DNA of 64,000 nucleotides from Mycobacterium parmense. GTDB taxonomy: Bacteria; Actinomycetota; Actinomycetes; Mycobacteriales; Mycobacteriaceae. A program made the position numbers and the translations under genes. Shown here piece by piece: positions 41,692-51,252 of the stretch (within the stretch, counting starts at the first letter, position 1; every line of letters starts with the position of its first letter). The DNA lies in contig NZ_AP022614.1 in the NCBI RefSeq assembly GCF_010730575.1, positions 1,736,001-1,800,000 of the forward strand, read 5' to 3'. The notes below the pieces were generated by a model. It did not search any database. It worked only from the letters and a program-made list of their open reading frames with translations, and was not told the origin of the DNA.

Positions 41692-41804
41692 GCCCCGACG
41701 GCCTAAGGCCGAAGTCCGAACGATTAAGCCGCCGAAATTCGGGTAACCCCGCCTTGTTTGGGCGGTGACCGGCATGAGCAGCGACAAGAATTGGGTGTAA
41801 AGCG

Positions 41805-43589
41805 TTGGCGGACAAGACCATTGACCTCGAGTCGGCCTTTCCGCCGCGGGTGCTGCGCGAGTACGCGTTGCTGGCCGACGGGGAGCGCGGCGCGCTGATC
41901 GGGCCGCAGGGCGAGGTCACCTGGATGTGCGCGCCCCGCTGGGACTCCGACGCCGTCTTCTCCAGCCTCATCGGCGGCGGCGGCATGTACGCGGTCACTC
42001 CCACCGACACGCGCCACGTGTGGGGCGGCTTTTACGAGCCGGGGTCCTTGATATGGCACAGCCGCTGGATCACCCACGCGGGAACCGTGGAATGCCGCGA
42101 GGCACTGGCGTTTCCGGGCGATTCGGATCGGGTGGTGCTGTTGCGGCGAATCCTCGGCTGCCGTGGGACGGCGCGGGTGCGGGTGCTGCTGCAACCCTGC
42201 GCCGGGTTCGGCCGCCACGGTCCGGGGCGGCCGGCGCTTGACGACGGCGTCTGGACCGGCCGCTCGGGATCGTTGCATTGGCGATGGTCGGGCGGGTGCG
42301 ACGCGAAGACCGCGCGCTCCTCAGGCGGAGAGGACGTGCTCACCTGCGAGGTCACCATCGACGAAGGCCGGCATCACGACCTGGTGCTGGAGTTGTCCGA
42401 ACGCCCACTTCCCGAGCGACCGCCGGATCCCGACGTCGCCTGGGACGCGACCAGCGCCGCCTGGCGCCGCAGCATGCCGGAACTGAAGTGCACGATCGCC
42501 CCGCGCGACGGGGAACACGCCTATGCGGTGCTGCGCGGGCTGACCAGCTCCGCCGGCGGCATGGTGGCCGCAGCCACGATGAGCCTGCCCGAACGCGCCC
42601 ACACCAACCAGAATTACGACTACCGCTACGCGTGGATCCGGGACCAGGCCTACGCCGGAATGGGTGCGGCGGCCGCCGGCGCGATGGACCTGCTCGACAG
42701 CGCCGTCGCGTTCGTCGGCGCGCGTCTGCTCGAGGACGGGCCGGACCTCAAACCCGCCTACACCATCGCCGGGGACCGCGTGCCCGCCGAGGAAACCCTC
42801 GACCTGCCTGGCTATCCCGGCGGTGCCGACAAGATCGGCAACTGGGTCAACCGCCAATTTCAGCTCGACGCCTTCGGCGAGGGGTTGCAGCTGCTGGCTA
42901 CGGCCGGGCGGGTCGACCGGCTCGACGCCGAAGGCTGGGGCGCCGCGCGAGCCGCCATCGGCGCGATCGAAAAGCGTTGGAAAGAACCAGAAGCCGGGAT
43001 GTGGGAGATCGACGATCAGCGGTGGACACACTCCCGGCTGTCCTGCGTCGCGGGGCTGCGCCGTATCGCCGAGGTGGCCGGCGCCGGTCCCGAGATCTCC
43101 GCCTGCTCGTCCCTGGCGGACGCGATCCTCGCCGACACCGCCGCGAGCAGCCTGCACCCGCAGGGGGGTTACTGGCAACGCAGCCCACAACTGACCGACG
43201 TGGACGCCTCGCTGCTGCTCCCACCGGTGCGCGGCGCACTGCCCGCCACCGACCCGCGGACACGCGCCACCCTCGACGCCGTCCGCAGCCGGCTCACCGA
43301 CGACGGCTTCGTCTACCGCTTCCGTCACGACGAGCGTGACCTCGGCGACGCCGAGGGCGCGTTCGTGCTCTGCGGATTCATGATGGCACTGGCCGAACAT
43401 CAACTGGGGCACGGCCATTGCGCCATGCGCTGGTTCGAGCGCAACCGCGCGGCCTGCGGACCGCCCGGCCTGTTCTGCGAGGAATACGACGTGAGGCAAC
43501 GCCAGTTGCGCGGCAACCTTCCGCAGGCGTTCGCGCACGCGTTGCTGCTCGAATGCACGGCCACCCTGGCCGACGACGCGCTGCACTGA
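41805..43589 (+). CDS. glycoside hydrolase family 15 enzyme
   Basis: In this 594-residue protein the N-terminal beta-sandwich covers about 1-235 (FPPRVLREYALLADGERGAL) and the C-terminal (alpha/alpha)6 barrel about 245-590. The barrel carries NYDYRYAWIRD (270-280), typical of GH15, and a probable catalytic acid Glu401 in AGMWEID. GH15 enzymes include glucoamylases and trehalases; mycobacterial trehalase belongs here too, so glucose release from trehalose or glucan is likely, but the substrate is not fixed. It starts with TTG at 41805, with no strong ribosome site. It begins the unit leading to the enolase-superfamily gene. Confidence 0.88.
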   Translation: MADKTIDLESAFPPRVLREYALLADGERGALIGPQGEVTWMCAPRWDSDAVFSSLIGGGGMYAVTPTDTRHVWGGFYEPGSLIWHSRWITHAGTVECREALAFPGDSDRVVLLRRILGCRGTARVRVLLQPCAGFGRHGPGRPALDDGVWTGRSGSLHWRWSGGCDAKTARSSGGEDVLTCEVTIDEGRHHDLVLELSERPLPERPPDPDVAWDATSAAWRRSMPELKCTIAPRDGEHAYAVLRGLTSSAGGMVAAATMSLPERAHTNQNYDYRYAWIRDQAYAGMGAAAAGAMDLLDSAVAFVGARLLEDGPDLKPAYTIAGDRVPAEETLDLPGYPGGADKIGNWVNRQFQLDAFGEGLQLLATAGRVDRLDAEGWGAARAAIGAIEKRWKEPEAGMWEIDDQRWTHSRLSCVAGLRRIAEVAGAGPEISACSSLADAILADTAASSLHPQGGYWQRSPQLTDVDASLLLPPVRGALPATDPRTRATLDAVRSRLTDDGFVYRFRHDERDLGDAEGAFVLCGFMMALAEHQLGHGHCAMRWFERNRAACGPPGLFCEEYDVRQRQLRGNLPQAFAHALLLECTATLADDALH

Positions 43590-43606
43590 GCGAACGGAGA
43601 ACGCAC

Positions 43607-43708
43607 ATGACGCAAAACGTGGTGAGCACCGGGGCAAGTGCCGGCGCGCTGACCGGCGGGCCCGGGGCGCTGGCCGCCCCGCGCGCGACCCGGCGGCGGG
43701 CGCGATGA
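43607..43708 (+). pseudogene. 33-residue ORF, possible remnant of an SDR gene
   Basis: An ATG with GGAGA six bases upstream opens a 33-codon frame that ends in the start of the next gene (ATGA overlap). Its beginning, MTQNVVSTGASAG, resembles the first strand and glycine loop (TGxxxGxG) of short-chain dehydrogenases, after which it breaks into Ala/Arg-rich sequence. A large internal deletion of an SDR gene is one explanation; a small leader ORF that couples translation is another. Confidence 0.4.
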
Positions 43709-44811
43709 ACCTCGACGCCCCCATCGACGACGTCACCGCGCAGGTCTACCAGATCCCCACGGACGCACCCGAAGCCGACGGTACGCTGGCGTGGTCGTCG
43801 ACCACCCTGGTGCTCGCCGAGGTCACGGCCGCCGGCCGGCGCGGGCTCGGCTACACCTACGCCGACGGCGCGTGCAGCCGGCTGATCGCGGGCCCGCTGG
43901 CCGCCGCCGCGACCGGGCGCAGCGCGCTCGACATCACCGGCACATGGCAGGCGATGGTCGTCGCGATGCGCAACAACGGCCGCCCCGGCCTGGTGGCGTG
44001 CGCGATTTCGGCGATCGACACCGCGCTGTGGGACCTCAAGGGCAAGCTGCTGGACCTCCCGGTGTGCCGACTGCTCGGCGTGGCCCACGCCGAGGTTCCC
44101 ATCTACGGCAGCGGCGGCTTCACCACCTACGACGACCCGACCGCCCGCGCACAGCTCGAACGCTGGGTCGGCGACTGGCAGATACCGCGCGTCAAGATCA
44201 AGATCGGCGAGTCATGGGGTTCGGAGGTTCGTCGCGATCTGGGGCGAATTGCGTTCGCACGCAGGGTAATTGGTCCGAACACCGAACTCTACGTCGACGC
44301 CAACGGTGGCTATCGCCGCAAGCAGGCGATCCGGGTCGCCCGCGCCATGGCCGATTTGGACGTCAGCTGGTTCGAAGAACCCGTCTCCTCCGACGACCTC
44401 ACCGGGCTGCGCGAGGTGCGGGATCAGGTGACGCTCGACGTCACGGCCGGCGAGTACGGCTACGACTTGGCCTATTTCCAGCGCATGCTGGCCGCCGGGG
44501 CGGTGGATTGCCTGCAGATCGATGTCACCCGCTGTGGCGGCATCACCGACTGGCTGCGGGCCGCGGCGGTCGCGGCGGCCAACAACGTCGACGTGTCCGG
44601 ACACTGCGCCCCCAACCTGCACGCCCACGTCGCCGCCGCCGTCCCGAATCTGCGGCACCTCGAATACTTCCACGACCACCATCGCATCGAGCAGATGTTC
44701 TTCGACGGCGCCCTCTGTCCCGACGGCGGTGTGCTGCGGCCCGACCGGCAGCGCCCGGGTCTGGGTCTGGAGGTCAAATTCGGCGACGCCGAGCCCTACC
44801 GGGTGGCCTGA
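43705..44811 (+). CDS. enolase-superfamily enzyme, mandelate racemase/muconate lactonizing type
   Basis: This 368-residue enzyme has a capping domain at 1-130 and a barrel carrying K164-x-K166 (VKIKIG), metal ligands Asp198 (VDANGG), Glu224 (WFEEP) and Glu250 (AGEYG), Asp273 and His300. This K-x-K plus His pattern fits mandelate-racemase-like members, which often dehydrate sugar acids. It overlaps the preceding 33-codon frame by 4 nt and follows GH15, so a carbohydrate-related role is plausible. The substrate is unknown. Confidence 0.88.
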   Translation: MNLDAPIDDVTAQVYQIPTDAPEADGTLAWSSTTLVLAEVTAAGRRGLGYTYADGACSRLIAGPLAAAATGRSALDITGTWQAMVVAMRNNGRPGLVACAISAIDTALWDLKGKLLDLPVCRLLGVAHAEVPIYGSGGFTTYDDPTARAQLERWVGDWQIPRVKIKIGESWGSEVRRDLGRIAFARRVIGPNTELYVDANGGYRRKQAIRVARAMADLDVSWFEEPVSSDDLTGLREVRDQVTLDVTAGEYGYDLAYFQRMLAAGAVDCLQIDVTRCGGITDWLRAAAVAAANNVDVSGHCAPNLHAHVAAAVPNLRHLEYFHDHHRIEQMFFDGALCPDGGVLRPDRQRPGLGLEVKFGDAEPYRVA

Positions 44812-44853
44812 CCGAACGCGGGCGCCGGCGCGCGCTCGTTTAGGGTCGGGCCA

Positions 44854-46644
44854 ATGGCGCACCTCATGGGGGCCGAGGCCGTGCACCTCGAATACCCGAA
44901 TCAAGTGGTGTTCGAGTCCGTCACGCTCGGCGTGAACGACGGCGCGCGCATCGGCATCGTCGGGCGCAACGGCGACGGCAAGTCCAGCCTGCTGGGCCTG
45001 CTGACCGGCCAATTGCAGCCCGACTCGGGCCGCGTCACCCGCCGCAGCGGGCTTCGCGTCGGCGCGCTCAGCCAGGCGGACACGCTGGACCCCGACCACA
45101 CCGTCGGCTGGACGCTGGTCGGCGACCGGGCCGAACACGAGTGGGCATCCGACGCGCGGGTCCGCGACATGGTGGGGGGCCTGGTCAACGACATCGACTG
45201 GGAGGCAACGATTGCCACGCTTAGCGGCGGCCAGCGGCGGCGGGTGCAGCTGGCCCGGCTGCTGATCGGCGACTGGGACGTGATCGCGCTCGACGAACCG
45301 ACCAACCATCTCGACATCGAGGGCATCACGTGGCTGGCGGGTCACCTGAGGCAGCGTTGGGCGCGCAACGCCGGAGGCCTGCTGCTGGTCACACACGACC
45401 GCTGGTTCCTCGACGAAGTCGCCGACACCACGTGGGAGGTACACGACGGGATGGTCGAGCCCTTCGAGGGCGGGTACGCGGCCTACGTGCTGCAGCGCGT
45501 CGAACGCGACCGGTTGGCCGCCTCGGCCGAAGCCAAGCGGCAGAACCTGATGCGCAAGGAGTTGGCCTGGTTGCGCCGCGGCCCGCCGGCCCGCACCTCC
45601 AAGCCCCGGTTCCGCATCGAAGCGGCCAACCAGCTGATCGCCGACGTCCCGCCGCTGCGCAACAGCGTCGAGCTGGCGAAGCTGGCGACGGCGCGGCTGG
45701 GCAACGTCGTCATCGACCTGCTCGACGTGTCGGTCGCCTACGGGGGCCACCAGGTGCTGCGCGACGTCGAGTGGCGGATCGCGCCGGGCGAACGCACCGG
45801 CATCGTCGGGGCCAACGGCGCGGGGAAATCGACACTGCTGGGGTTGATCTCCGGCGCCGTCACACCCGACTCCGGGCGGGTCAAGCGCGGCAAGACCGTG
45901 CGGCTGGCGGTGCTCGACCAGCAGGGCGAGCGGCTCGCGGCGCGCAGCGGCGACCGCATTGCCGACGTGCTGGGCGAGCTGCGCAGCGGGTACGAGGTCG
46001 AGGGCCGGGAGGTGACCCCGACCCAGTTGCTGGAGCGGCTCGGGTTCGCCCGCGGGCAGCTGTCCGCGCGCGTGGGCGAGCTCTCCGGCGGCCAGCGCCG
46101 GCGGCTGCAGCTGATGCTCACGCTGCTGGCCGAGCCCAACGTGTTGCTGCTCGACGAGCCGACCAACGACGTGGACACCGACATGCTGACCGCCATGGAG
46201 GACCTGCTCGACTCGTGGGCGGGCACGCTGATCGTCGTCTCGCACGACCGCTACCTGCTCGAACGGATCACCGACCAGCAGTACGCGATCCTCGACGGCC
46301 GCCTGCGGCACCTGCCGGGCGGCGTCGACGAGTACCTGCGGCTGGCCGCGGACCGGCGGGCGGCCGGGCCGGCCGCCGAGCGCGCCCCGGGCCCGGCACC
46401 GTCCGACGGGGCACCGGCGATGTCGGGGGCCGAGCGTCGCGCCGCCGAGAAGGAGCTGGCCGCGATCGACCGCCGGCTGGCACGCCTGGCCGACCGGATC
46501 GCGGCCAAACACCAGGAGATCGCCGAGTTCGACCAGTCCGACCACGTCGGCATCGCCCGGCTGAGCCGCGAGTTGCGCGCGCTCGAGGACGAGGTGGCCA
46601 CGACGGAGGGCCGATGGCTCGAGCTCTCGGAGACGCTCGAGTAG
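44854..46644 (+). CDS. ABC-F family ATPase
   Basis: This 596-residue protein has two ABC domains in one chain and no membrane segment. First: GRNGDGKS at 37-44, LSGGQ at 123-127, ALDEPTNHLD near 145-154. Second: GANGAGKST at 319-327, LSGGQ near 413, LLLDEPTND. A linker of about 90 charged residues joins them and a coiled-coil-like tail closes it (AAEKELAAIDRRLARLADRI). ABC-F proteins act on the ribosome, some protecting it from antibiotics. From recall, the related gene in M. tuberculosis is split in two (Rv1667c/Rv1668c); here it is intact. Confidence 0.9.
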   Translation: MAHLMGAEAVHLEYPNQVVFESVTLGVNDGARIGIVGRNGDGKSSLLGLLTGQLQPDSGRVTRRSGLRVGALSQADTLDPDHTVGWTLVGDRAEHEWASDARVRDMVGGLVNDIDWEATIATLSGGQRRRVQLARLLIGDWDVIALDEPTNHLDIEGITWLAGHLRQRWARNAGGLLLVTHDRWFLDEVADTTWEVHDGMVEPFEGGYAAYVLQRVERDRLAASAEAKRQNLMRKELAWLRRGPPARTSKPRFRIEAANQLIADVPPLRNSVELAKLATARLGNVVIDLLDVSVAYGGHQVLRDVEWRIAPGERTGIVGANGAGKSTLLGLISGAVTPDSGRVKRGKTVRLAVLDQQGERLAARSGDRIADVLGELRSGYEVEGREVTPTQLLERLGFARGQLSARVGELSGGQRRRLQLMLTLLAEPNVLLLDEPTNDVDTDMLTAMEDLLDSWAGTLIVVSHDRYLLERITDQQYAILDGRLRHLPGGVDEYLRLAADRRAAGPAAERAPGPAPSDGAPAMSGAERRAAEKELAAIDRRLARLADRIAAKHQEIAEFDQSDHVGIARLSRELRALEDEVATTEGRWLELSETLE

Positions 46645-46926
46645 GCGCCCGGTCCGGCGACGCGCCGGCGCGGCCGACGGTTGCGTCGGGTCCTGCGGTA
46701 GTGCGGCGCCCGACCCGTCTACGTTGCTGTGGCCGTACCGGCGCCGGCGCCCGCGGCTCAGGTCGCCGGCCCGCGGGCCGATTGCATTCATTCCACCGCC
46801 GGCTCGGCAAACTCCCGCGCGTTCGCTTGCGCAGCGCCGACCGCTTCGGCCAAGCCGCGGCGTCAAGCGGCGGGAGCAACGGTGCCGTCGAACGCGGGCG
46901 CGCGCCGGCGGTCGCGTAGCCGGCGG

Positions 46927-47994
46927 TCAGTGCCAGCGCAGCAGGACCAGCTCGGAGCAGAACCCCGGACCCATCGCGAGCATCAGCCCGGGGCTGCCGC
47001 TGGGCGGCGGCTTGGCGAGGGTGTCGCGCAGGATGTGCAGCACCGAGGCGGACGAGAGATTCGCGATCTCGCCCAGCGAGCGCCACGTCAATTCCAGTGC
47101 CTCCGCAGGCAATTCGAGACTCTTGGTGATCGCTTCGATGACCTTGGGACCGCCGGGATGGCTGACCCAGGCCCCGATGTCGTCCCTCGCGAGACCGTGC
47201 TCGGCGAGGAATCCGTCGACGTCGTCGCTCAGATAGCGCTCGATGACGTCGGTGAGGTCGCGCGACAGCAGAAGCTCCAACCCGTGCGCGCCGACGTCCC
47301 ATCCCATGATGTGCAGCGAATCGGGATAAAGGCGGCTGCAGGAGGCCACGATGTCGGGGCCGCCGGCATGGACCTTCTCGGCGCGCCGGTCGCCAACGGC
47401 GACCACCGCGGCCGCGCCGTCGCCGAACAGCGCGGTTCCGACCAGCCCCGACGGCGTCGGATTGGCCGCCACCGCGGGGTAAGTCAGCGAGCAGAGTTCG
47501 ACGGCGATCAGGACGGCGACGTCGTCGGGCGCACCGCGCAGGTAATCGTGCAGCCGGGCCACGCCGGCCGCGCCGGCGACGCAGCCCAGGCCGTACAGCG
47601 GCACTCGCCGCACGTCCGGGCGCAGTCCGATGCGGCCGGCGATCCGGGCGTCCAGCGAGGGCACCGCGATGCCGGTGACCGTCGTGGTGGCGATCATGTC
47701 GATGTCCTGGGGCTGCAGGCCCGCCTCGTCGAGAGCGCCGAGCAGCGCTTCGCAGCCGAGGTTCACGGCGTTTTCGATGAAGATGTCGTTGGCTTGCCCG
47801 AAATCCGTCAGCTCCGGGTATTTCTCCAGCGGTATCACCAGGTGGCGGCCGTTGACCTTGGCGCTGGCGTGCAGGCGCCGAATGATGTCTTCGTGCGGCT
47901 TGAGCCCCGGGAACTCGACGAACTGGTCGGTGACCTCGCGCTGGCTGTACCGGTACGGCGGCAAAGCACCGAAAACACCTGCGATAACGCTCAT
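46927..47994 (-). CDS. type III polyketide synthase, Pks10/Pks11-like
   Basis: This 355-residue chalcone-synthase-fold enzyme has the catalytic triad Cys138 ([10 protein letters not shown]), His279 (SHPGGPK) and Asn312 (NLSSAS). It condenses malonyl or methylmalonyl units with long-chain acyl-CoA to make pyrones in relatives. The text is closest to mycobacterial Pks11 from memory. It starts with ATG at 47994. It lies alone, convergent with the ABC-F gene. Confidence 0.93.
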   Translation of the reverse strand: MSVIAGVFGALPPYRYSQREVTDQFVEFPGLKPHEDIIRRLHASAKVNGRHLVIPLEKYPELTDFGQANDIFIENAVNLGCEALLGALDEAGLQPQDIDMIATTTVTGIAVPSLDARIAGRIGLRPDVRRVPLYGLGCVAGAAGVARLHDYLRGAPDDVAVLIAVELCSLTYPAVAANPTPSGLVGTALFGDGAAAVVAVGDRRAEKVHAGGPDIVASCSRLYPDSLHIMGWDVGAHGLELLLSRDLTDVIERYLSDDVDGFLAEHGLARDDIGAWVSHPGGPKVIEAITKSLELPAEALELTWRSLGEIANLSSASVLHILRDTLAKPPPSGSPGLMLAMGPGFCSELVLLRWH

Positions 47995-48579
47995 GCCCTA
48001 ACCCTCTTCAGGTGCAGACCAGCGAGTCATCACGTCGTCGTCTGGCGGTCTTGCTGTGAAAGTGACAGTGCTGGAATTTTAGCGGTCGCGCAACTTAGCG
48101 CAAAGTGGCTTGTATTCAACACATGTCGCATAAGGACACGCTCAGGCCTTCGAGTGCTCTCCCCGTCGATGAGCGGCGCCGAGAGTGTCGCGACCCATCC
48201 CTCCGCCCACCCAATTCGCCGCGTCACGCGTCGCCCTGATCCGAAATCGTTTCCCGCAGTGCCGTATTCAGCACATTCCGGCTAGCTGGGAGCCCGGTTC
48301 ACCGGTGCGCACGAAGCGGCCTGTCGCGTTGCCTGACCGGTGGTCAGCAAATTCTCAACACGGCCGAGGCTCCGGAAATTGCAGGCAAAATCCTTTAGCG
48401 GAACACTCCTTTGCGTTGATTTGCCAAAATGCGACTTACGTTTCATTTGTGGCCCGGCGCGCCATTGTTGACCCAACAGGAAAAGACGGAAAAGAGCCGG
48501 TACATCACGGGAGCGCCATATAATATCGAGCAGTTATCCAATTACAGTCCGGCGATATCCGTAAAACGCAGGGAGTCAC
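47995..48579. other. intergenic region between the type III PKS and the second PE_PGRS gene
   Basis: These 585 bases between divergent genes hold no gene; the short open frames are not coding-like. The part next to the PE_PGRS gene (about 48400-48570) is AT-rich and probably carries its promoter and leader; the start has no strong ribosome site beyond AGGGAG near 48570. A second promoter for the PKS gene should lie near 48000-48110. Confidence 0.45.
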
Positions 48580-51252
48580 GTGTCTTTTGTATTTATATCG
48601 CCGGAGATGGTCGCGGCAGCGGCCTCGCAATTGGAAGGCATCGGTTCGACGCTGATGGCGGCCAATGCCGCGGCGGCCCCGTCGACCACGACGATGCTCG
48701 CCGCCGCCGAGGACGAGGTCTCGACCGCGATCGCCGAACTATTCGGCAGCCAAGCCCGGCAATTCCAGGCGATGAACGCCACTGCGGCGGCGTTTCATTC
48801 GCAATTCGTCCGGGCACTGGGCGGCGCCGGCAGCGTCTATGCCGCCACCGAAGCGGCCGGCGTCTCGCCGCTGCAGACCATTCAGCAGGACGTCCTTGCC
48901 GTCATCAACGCGCCCACCGAATTCCTGCTGGGCCGCCCGCTGATCGGGAACGGAGCGAACGGCCTGCCGGACACCGGCCAACCCGGGGGCGCCGGCGGGA
49001 TCCTCTGGGGTAACGGAGGCGCGGGCGGGTCCGGTGTGCCGGGCACGGGCCTCACCGCCGCCGGGACCGGCGGGGCCGGCGGGGCGGCGGGCCTGTTCGG
49101 TCACGGCGGAGCGGGCGGGACCGGCGGAACGGGGGCGATCGGCCAGGCGGGCGGCACCGGCGGGGCCGGCGGCGCCGGCGGACTCCTGGTCGGGACGGGT
49201 GGCACCGGTGGGAGTGGCGGGGCGGGCGGCGTCGCCGGCCTCGGAGTCAACGGCGGCAACGGCGGCACGGGCGGCGTCGGGGGCACCGAGGGCCTGTTCG
49301 GGTGGGGTGGTGCGGGCGGCGCCGGCGGGAAAGGCGGGGATGCCGCGGCCGGGCTCTCCGCCGGCAACGGCGGATCGGGTGGTGCAGGCGGATTTGAAGG
49401 TGTGCTGGGCGCTGCCGGAGGGGGCGGCTCGGGCGGTGCCGGTGGCGTTGGCGCTGCCGGTTCGATCGGCGGCAACGGCGGCTCAGGCGGAGCCGGAGGC
49501 AGCGAGGGGTCCTTCGGCTTCGCCGGGGCCGGCGGGGCCGGGGGGATCGGCGGCACCGGCGAGAACGGGCTCCTGGGCTCCGGCGGTGGTGGCGGCGGCA
49601 ACGGCGGCGCCGGCGGCGTCGGGGGCAACGACGGCATGATCGGCGTCGCCGGGGCCGGCGGAGTCGGCGGGTCCGGCGGCACTGGCGGGACCGGCAGCAC
49701 CAGTCTGCTCACGACCGGCGCCGGCGGTAATGGCGGCGGCGGCGGCAACGGCGGTTTCGGTGGAGCCGGCGGCGCCAGCGAGTTCATCGGCCTCGGTGGC
49801 GCAGGCGGCAACGGTGGCGCGGGCGGCGTCGGCGGAGTCGGCGGAGCGGGGGCCACCGGCCTGGGGCTGGGGCTGGCCGGCGGCGCCGGCGGCAACGGCG
49901 GAGTCGGGGGCAGCGCCGGTGGCGGCGGCGCTGCCGGCGGCGGCGGTCTGCTGAACCTTGCGGGCCACGCCGGCAGCTCCGGCGGGGCGGGCACCGGCGG
50001 CAACGGCGGAGCGGGCGGTGCCGGCGACAACGGCGCGACAATCGGCGGCACCCTGAACGGCGGCAGCGGTTTGGACGGCGGTGCCGGCGGTAACGGCGGG
50101 GCAGGCGGCAACGGCGCGGCGGGGGTGGCGAACGGCAGCGGCGGCGCCGGTGGCGCCGGCGGGGCCGGTGGGAACGGCTCGGCCGGACTGCTGGGCGCGG
50201 GAGGGCTCGTCGCCGGCAACGGCGGCGACGGCGGCGATGGCGGCGGCGGCGGCATCGGTGGGGCCGCGGGCACGGGTGGCCTGACGGGCACGGGAACTGC
50301 CGGCACCGGCGGGGCGGGCGGGCTGGGCGGCAATGGCGCCTCCGGCGGGGGCGGAGTGGCGCTGGCCGGGCTGCTCAACAGTGCCGACGGCGGCACCGCC
50401 GGCAACGGCGGAACGGGTGGTGCCGGCGGCGCCGGCGGCAACAGTTTCAGCGGTCAGGTCGACGGCAGCGGCGGGGTCGGAGGCAACGGCGGCGCCGGCG
50501 GATCCGGCGGGGCCGGTGCCTCGGCATCGACGTTAGGGCTGCTGAGCACCGCCGGCGGCAACGGCGGCAACGGCGGGGCCGGCGGGGCCGCCGGGGCCGG
50601 TGGCGCCGTCGGCACCGGTGGTGTGGCAGCGGCAGCAGGGGCCGGGCCCGGCGGCGGGCGGGGGTGGTCGCCAACGGGGGCGGGCAACGGCGGTGGGCTC
50701 GGCGGCCGGGGTGAGCGGCGACGGCGGGCACACGGCGGCTGGGCGGAAACGCCGGAGGGGCCGGCGCCACCGACGGCGCCGGCGGGCACGGCGGCTCCGG
50801 CGGCACCGGCGGCAACGGCGCCAACGCCGGGTCGAGCCTGGGCCTTGGCGTCGCCGGCTCGGACGGTGGCGCCGGCGGCAACGGCGGCAACGCGGGCGCC
50901 GGGGGCGCCGCGGGCAGCATCGGCACGGGCGGGACCGTCGGCGCGTCGGGCACCGCGGGCAACGGCGGCACCGGCGGCAATGGCGGTGCCGGCGACAGCG
51001 GCGCCACCGTCGTCGGCACCCTCAACGGCGGCGCCGGCTTCGACGGCGGCGCGGGCGGCACCGGCGGGGCGGGCGGCAACGGTGCCGTCGGGGTGGCCAA
51101 CGGCAACGGCGGCGCGGGCGGTACCGGCGGGGCGGGCGGAGCCGGCTCCGCCGGCCTGCTGGCCTCCTCCGGCCTGGTCAGCGGCAGCGGCGGCGACGGT
51201 GGGACCGGTGGCACCGGCGGCGCCGGCGGGGCGTCGGGCAGCGGCGGGCTGA
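48580..51252 (+). CDS. open frame of the PE_PGRS gene as the sequence stands
   Basis: Read literally, translation from the GTG at 48580 gives 890 residues: a normal PE domain (about 1-95), linker, and about 590 residues of GGX repeats. After about residue 690 an abnormal Ala/Pro/Thr/Arg-rich tail follows, because the frame has moved off the PGRS phase. The PE half could still direct export, since the secretion signal is intact. This entry records the literal frame of the broken gene above. Confidence 0.5.
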   Translation: MSFVFISPEMVAAAASQLEGIGSTLMAANAAAAPSTTTMLAAAEDEVSTAIAELFGSQARQFQAMNATAAAFHSQFVRALGGAGSVYAATEAAGVSPLQTIQQDVLAVINAPTEFLLGRPLIGNGANGLPDTGQPGGAGGILWGNGGAGGSGVPGTGLTAAGTGGAGGAAGLFGHGGAGGTGGTGAIGQAGGTGGAGGAGGLLVGTGGTGGSGGAGGVAGLGVNGGNGGTGGVGGTEGLFGWGGAGGAGGKGGDAAAGLSAGNGGSGGAGGFEGVLGAAGGGGSGGAGGVGAAGSIGGNGGSGGAGGSEGSFGFAGAGGAGGIGGTGENGLLGSGGGGGGNGGAGGVGGNDGMIGVAGAGGVGGSGGTGGTGSTSLLTTGAGGNGGGGGNGGFGGAGGASEFIGLGGAGGNGGAGGVGGVGGAGATGLGLGLAGGAGGNGGVGGSAGGGGAAGGGGLLNLAGHAGSSGGAGTGGNGGAGGAGDNGATIGGTLNGGSGLDGGAGGNGGAGGNGAAGVANGSGGAGGAGGAGGNGSAGLLGAGGLVAGNGGDGGDGGGGGIGGAAGTGGLTGTGTAGTGGAGGLGGNGASGGGGVALAGLLNSADGGTAGNGGTGGAGGAGGNSFSGQVDGSGGVGGNGGAGGSGGAGASASTLGLLSTAGGNGGNGGAGGAAGAGGAVGTGGVAAAAGAGPGGGRGWSPTGAGNGGGLGGRGERRRRAHGGWAETPEGPAPPTAPAGTAAPAAPAATAPTPGRAWALASPARTVAPAATAATRAPGAPRAASARAGPSARRAPRATAAPAAMAVPATAAPPSSAPSTAAPASTAARAAPAGRAATVPSGWPTATAARAVPAGRAEPAPPACWPPPAWSAAAAATVGPVAPAAPAGRRAAAG

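Noticed and set aside
39052..42010. Very long minus-strand open frames across the first PE_PGRS gene
   Set aside because: They are Pro/Ala- or Ala/Gly/Arg-rich mirror frames of GGC repeats on the other strand, with no domain and no ribosome site.
44212..46866. 884-residue minus-strand open frame opposite the enolase-type and ABC-F genes
   Set aside because: It is His/Gln/Gly/Arg-rich and follows third-codon-position bias of the real genes on the plus strand.
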